Below are positions 6,461 to 8,158 of a stretch of DNA of 8,158 nucleotides, piece by piece. The stretch's first letter is position 1, and every line of letters begins with the position of its first letter. Under the pieces are notes generated by a model. It had not been told where the DNA came from. It was given only the letters and a program-made list of their open reading frames with translations, and searched no databases. Origin of the DNA: Desulfobacteraceae bacterium (GTDB taxonomy: Bacteria > Desulfobacterota > Desulfobacteria > Desulfobacterales > Desulfobacteraceae); NCBI GenBank assembly GCA_024225895.1, contig JAAEMC010000812.1:1-8158 (forward strand). Direction: 5' to 3'. A program made the position numbers and the translations under genes.

Positions 6461-7594
6461 TCAGGATAAATTTATTTCTGATAACCATTTGGATGCAAGC
6501 CTGATTTCTGCCCCGTTTGGAAAAGTCTTTTCCCTGTCCAGTTTTTTTGAAATTTGAACCATTCTGATTTCGGGAAAGAATTTTTTGAATATTTGAAAAT
6601 TGGGGCTCAGGTTGTTGTCGTTCCATTTAACCTCTACGAGTAGAGAAGGCTCGTCGTCTCTTGAGATACAGAAATCAATCTCTTTGCCATCCTTATTTTT
6701 CACATAATACAGTTTTCCTTCTTCTCCCAGACAATCCTGCCGGAAATGCAATTCTTTTTGAATCGCACATGCCACGGCATTTTCCAGCTTAATACCTTGT
6801 TCACCCAGAACTTGCCCTGTATCATAGAAGTAAAATTTAGGAGCTTTTTGAATAGCTCTGGCGATATTTTTATGGAAAGGTGGTACTTTAAAAAGCACAT
6901 ACATATTTTCAAGTATAGTTAACCACCTTTTTACAGTTTTATCTGAACATTGTAGATTCTGGGCCAGGGAGCTATATGAAATTGGGCTTCCCACCCTATG
7001 CTTTAACAATTGGATCAGCGTTTCAATCTGAGTGATCTGCTGAACATTCTCAATGTCAATGAGGTCTTGTTTTAAAATGATATCAAGATGGGATTTTTTC
7101 CATCGGTTATAGAAACGGCTTGTTCCATTTAAAAAAGGCTCTGGGAAGCCACCAAACGATAGAAGTTTATCCAGTTCAACTTCAGAGTTGTCCGGTTTTA
7201 AGTATGTGTGTATTTCTTTAAGATCCAAAGGATGCAACCTGAACTGGAAAAACCGCCCGGCCAGGGAATCACCCACCTTCTTATAGGTATTTAACCTGGC
7301 GCTGCCTGTAACAAGTATTGATGGCGGAATGCCTTCTTTATCATATATTCCCTTCAACCACGACTTCCAGTTTTTCAACTTATGCAATTCATCAAAGATA
7401 ATCAGGGATTTTGATCTATCCCAGGATCTTTCTTGCAAGTCTAATCTGTCATCAACATTATCATAGTTGAAGTAATCAAAATCATTCCCCAACATTTTTG
7501 ACAGCGTTGTTTTTCCAGTCTGGCGCGGCCCGGTCAACAGGATGATTTTTTTATCTAAATCTTCTTGAATATATTTTGTGATAGATCGCTTCAT
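6461..7594 (-). CDS. AAA_14/DUF4143-type ATPase
   Basis: This is a 377-residue protein of the widespread ATP-binding family with an N-terminal AAA_14 domain and a C-terminal DUF4143 domain. Walker A is GPRQTGKTT (22-30), Walker B is LIIFDE (64-69), and VTGSARL follows as a sensor-1-like segment with LAGRFFQFRLHPL after it. A winged-helix-like segment (about 205-235, SYSSLAQNLQCSDKTVKRWL) is followed by DUF4143, which holds KEIDFCI (Asp307) and LLVEVKW (Glu321, Lys323). These residues match the D...ExK arrangement of the PD-(D/E)XK nuclease-like fold. The length is normal and the gene looks intact. The family is scattered, often found on mobile DNA, and has no settled function. The start ATG has no visible Shine-Dalgarno sequence, and overlapping inverted repeats lie just upstream. 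The gene is not part of the acyl-CoA locus. Confidence 0.9.
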   Translation of the reverse strand: MKRSITKYIQEDLDKKIILLTGPRQTGKTTLSKMLGNDFDYFNYDNVDDRLDLQERSWDRSKSLIIFDELHKLKNWKSWLKGIYDKEGIPPSILVTGSARLNTYKKVGDSLAGRFFQFRLHPLDLKEIHTYLKPDNSEVELDKLLSFGGFPEPFLNGTSRFYNRWKKSHLDIILKQDLIDIENVQQITQIETLIQLLKHRVGSPISYSSLAQNLQCSDKTVKRWLTILENMYVLFKVPPFHKNIARAIQKAPKFYFYDTGQVLGEQGIKLENAVACAIQKELHFRQDCLGEEGKLYYVKNKDGKEIDFCISRDDEPSLLVEVKWNDNNLSPNFQIFKKFFPEIRMVQISKKLDREKTFPNGAEIRLASKWLSEINLS

Positions 7595-7597
7595 GAA

Positions 7598-7643
7598 GAC
7601 TATTTTGACATCTATTCCGAAATAGTCAAGACTTTTTCGGAAT
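7598..7643 (-). promoter_or_regulatory. Two overlapping inverted repeats upstream of the ATPase gene
   Basis: The first is a 30-base near-palindrome (7614-7643): ATTCCGAAA/TTTCGGAAT outside, AGTC/GACT inside, one T:T mismatch and an AA centre. The second pairs GACTATTT (7598-7605) with AAATAGTC (7620-7627). They share 7620-7627, so both cannot form at once. On the minus strand TTGACT, 17 bases, AAAATA places a possible transcription start at the ATG itself. This could be an autoregulatory operator or a leader structure; which one is not visible. Confidence 0.5.
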
Positions 7644-7654
7644 TCAGTCCGATA

Positions 7655-7891
7655 AAGTCGATTCTATTGGTTTGTGGTTTAATCGCGGCACAGTCACCAA
7701 CATCACCGATGAAATCCCCTATGTGTCAGGATAGTTGTCCCTTTTCTTATTTCTTAAGCCGCGTTATCTACAAATTTTTGGCGCGATTCCTACAACGGTC
7801 ATGATTTACACCCATTTTCAAAGGAGTTTTACTTGGTGCGTAGCAAAGTATGATTGGGGGTCACACCGCTGACTTTACAAATGTGTCAACA
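7655..7891. other. Stretch without a recognisable gene
   Basis: Between the ATPase leader and the attC-like element I see no convincing gene on either strand. An unrecognised plus-strand frame (7609-7734, 41 codons, ending GLWFNRGTVTNITDEIPYVSG) may be the 3' end of a lost gene. ATGTGTCA and CCTTTTCT occur together twice with similar spacing (7721-7747 and 7881-7908). These look like debris of mobile DNA, but no known insertion sequence end was recognised. Confidence 0.5.
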
Positions 7892-7908
7892 ATTACAACG
7901 CCTTTTCT
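7721..7908 (+). repeat. Composite direct repeat ATGTGTCA...CCTTTTCT
   Basis: The copies are 7721-7747 and 7881-7908. Each has ATGTGTCA followed, after 11 or 12 diverged bases, by CCTTTTCT. The right copy overlaps the left end of the attC-like element. Duplicated end sequences of this kind occur at recombination sites and insertion sequence ends, but the match here is short. Confidence 0.35.
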
Positions 7909-7954
7909 GTGGGCGCGCGAAAGTTTGCGCATCACTACCAGCAAATTGTTAAAT
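7892..7954 (-). other. attC: Candidate integron attC site downstream of the GNAT gene
   Basis: On the minus strand the 63-base element begins two bases after the GNAT stop. The left simple site ATTTAAC fits RYYYAAC exactly and pairs with the right end GTTGTAAT with one bulge and one G:T wobble. Inside, TTTGCTG pairs with CAGAAA, leaving a single extrahelical G as in attC L'' arms. A terminal hairpin has GCGC/GCGC around AAACTTTC. The right core departs from GTTRRRY, so the site is degenerate. Acetyltransferase genes are common integron cassettes. No integrase gene is in the window. Confidence 0.42.
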
Positions 7955-7956
7955 GC

Positions 7957-8158
7957 CTATAATTCTTTTGCAAATAATATCCGATGATTACCGGGGCCAT
8001 CATAGTTCAATACAGCATCTACACTGCCATCGTTTTTATATTTAGATGCCTTAAATCCCATACTATGGTGATAGGCAATCGATGTTTCATTAATTGGTGA
8101 AGTAACACAGTTGATTTTTTTGATTGAATTATTTTTACATAAATCAAAAAAAGTTTGA
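7957..8158 (-). CDS. GNAT-family N-acetyltransferase, C-terminal part
   Basis: The last 66 codons and the stop (7957-7959) of a gene entering from the right edge are visible on the minus strand. The segment CVTSPINETSIAYHHSMGFK contains the N-x-x-S-x-x-x-(Y/F)xxxGF helix and turn typical of motif B in GNAT acetyltransferases. NYDGPGNHRILFAKEL is a usual strand-forming C-terminus of single-domain GNATs. Such enzymes move an acetyl group from acetyl-CoA to an amine of a small molecule or protein; the acceptor is unknown. The acetyl-CoA-binding motif A would lie outside the window. A candidate attC site starts two bases after the stop, as expected if the gene is an integron cassette. Confidence 0.8.
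   Translation of the reverse strand, partial: QTFFDLCKNNSIKKINCVTSPINETSIAYHHSMGFKASKYKNDGSVDAVLNYDGPGNHRILFAKEL

Noticed and set aside
7565..7804. 79-codon open frame on the plus strand
   Set aside because: It overlaps the ATPase start in antisense, begins at a weak start codon without a ribosome binding site, crosses the inverted repeats and has no recognisable protein features.
7905..7935. GCGC-rich inverted repeat as an independent terminator of the GNAT gene
   Set aside because: There is no T run after it on the minus strand, and it is better explained as the terminal hairpin of the attC-like fold.
1..8158. CRISPR array, tRNA or rRNA genes
   Set aside because: No regularly spaced repeats, cloverleaf-like segments or ribosomal RNA sequence were seen on either strand.

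Overview
The window looks like chromosomal DNA of an anaerobic deltaproteobacterium, most likely a Desulfobacteraceae-type sulfate reducer. This is inferred from the AT-leaning composition, the acyl-CoA gene set and the sigma-54-like promoters. No ribosomal RNA or marker gene fixes the taxon.

The left two thirds (1 to about 5118) is an acyl-CoA metabolism locus. On the minus strand, cut by the left edge, is the N-terminal third of a propionate/acetate CoA-transferase. Diverging from it on the plus strand are an SDR dehydrogenase (798-1583), an alpha/beta hydrolase (1768-2622), an AMP-forming acyl-CoA ligase (2733-4280) and an enoyl-CoA hydratase/isomerase-family protein (4286-5050) that lacks both classical crotonase glutamates. 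The ligase and isomerase-like genes are 5 bases apart, and a strong intrinsic terminator (5071-5118) closes the set. The enzymes suggest activation of a carboxylic acid to its CoA ester by ATP or by CoA transfer, double-bond or ring modification, oxidation of a hydroxyacyl intermediate and a hydrolytic step. The substrate cannot be read from the sequence.

The regulatory layout is the most informative part. The hydrolase and ligase genes each have a near-identical promoter module with a 21-bp palindrome placed on the core promoter, which suggests one repressor controlling both. The CoA-transferase/SDR divergent intergenic region carries two sigma-54-like -24/-12 elements, one in each direction.

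The right third (about 5120 to 8158) is a patchwork with different composition. It holds a very AT-rich periplasmic solute-binding protein gene split by a one-base frameshift at a run of nine A; a C-terminal remnant of an M19 membrane dipeptidase; an intact AAA_14/DUF4143-type ATPase on the minus strand, preceded by overlapping inverted repeats; about 360 bases without a convincing gene; and the 3' end of a GNAT acetyltransferase gene cut by the right edge. The GNAT stop codon is followed two bases later by a 63-bp element that folds like an integron attC site. This part looks like an accessory region built from acquired and decaying pieces.
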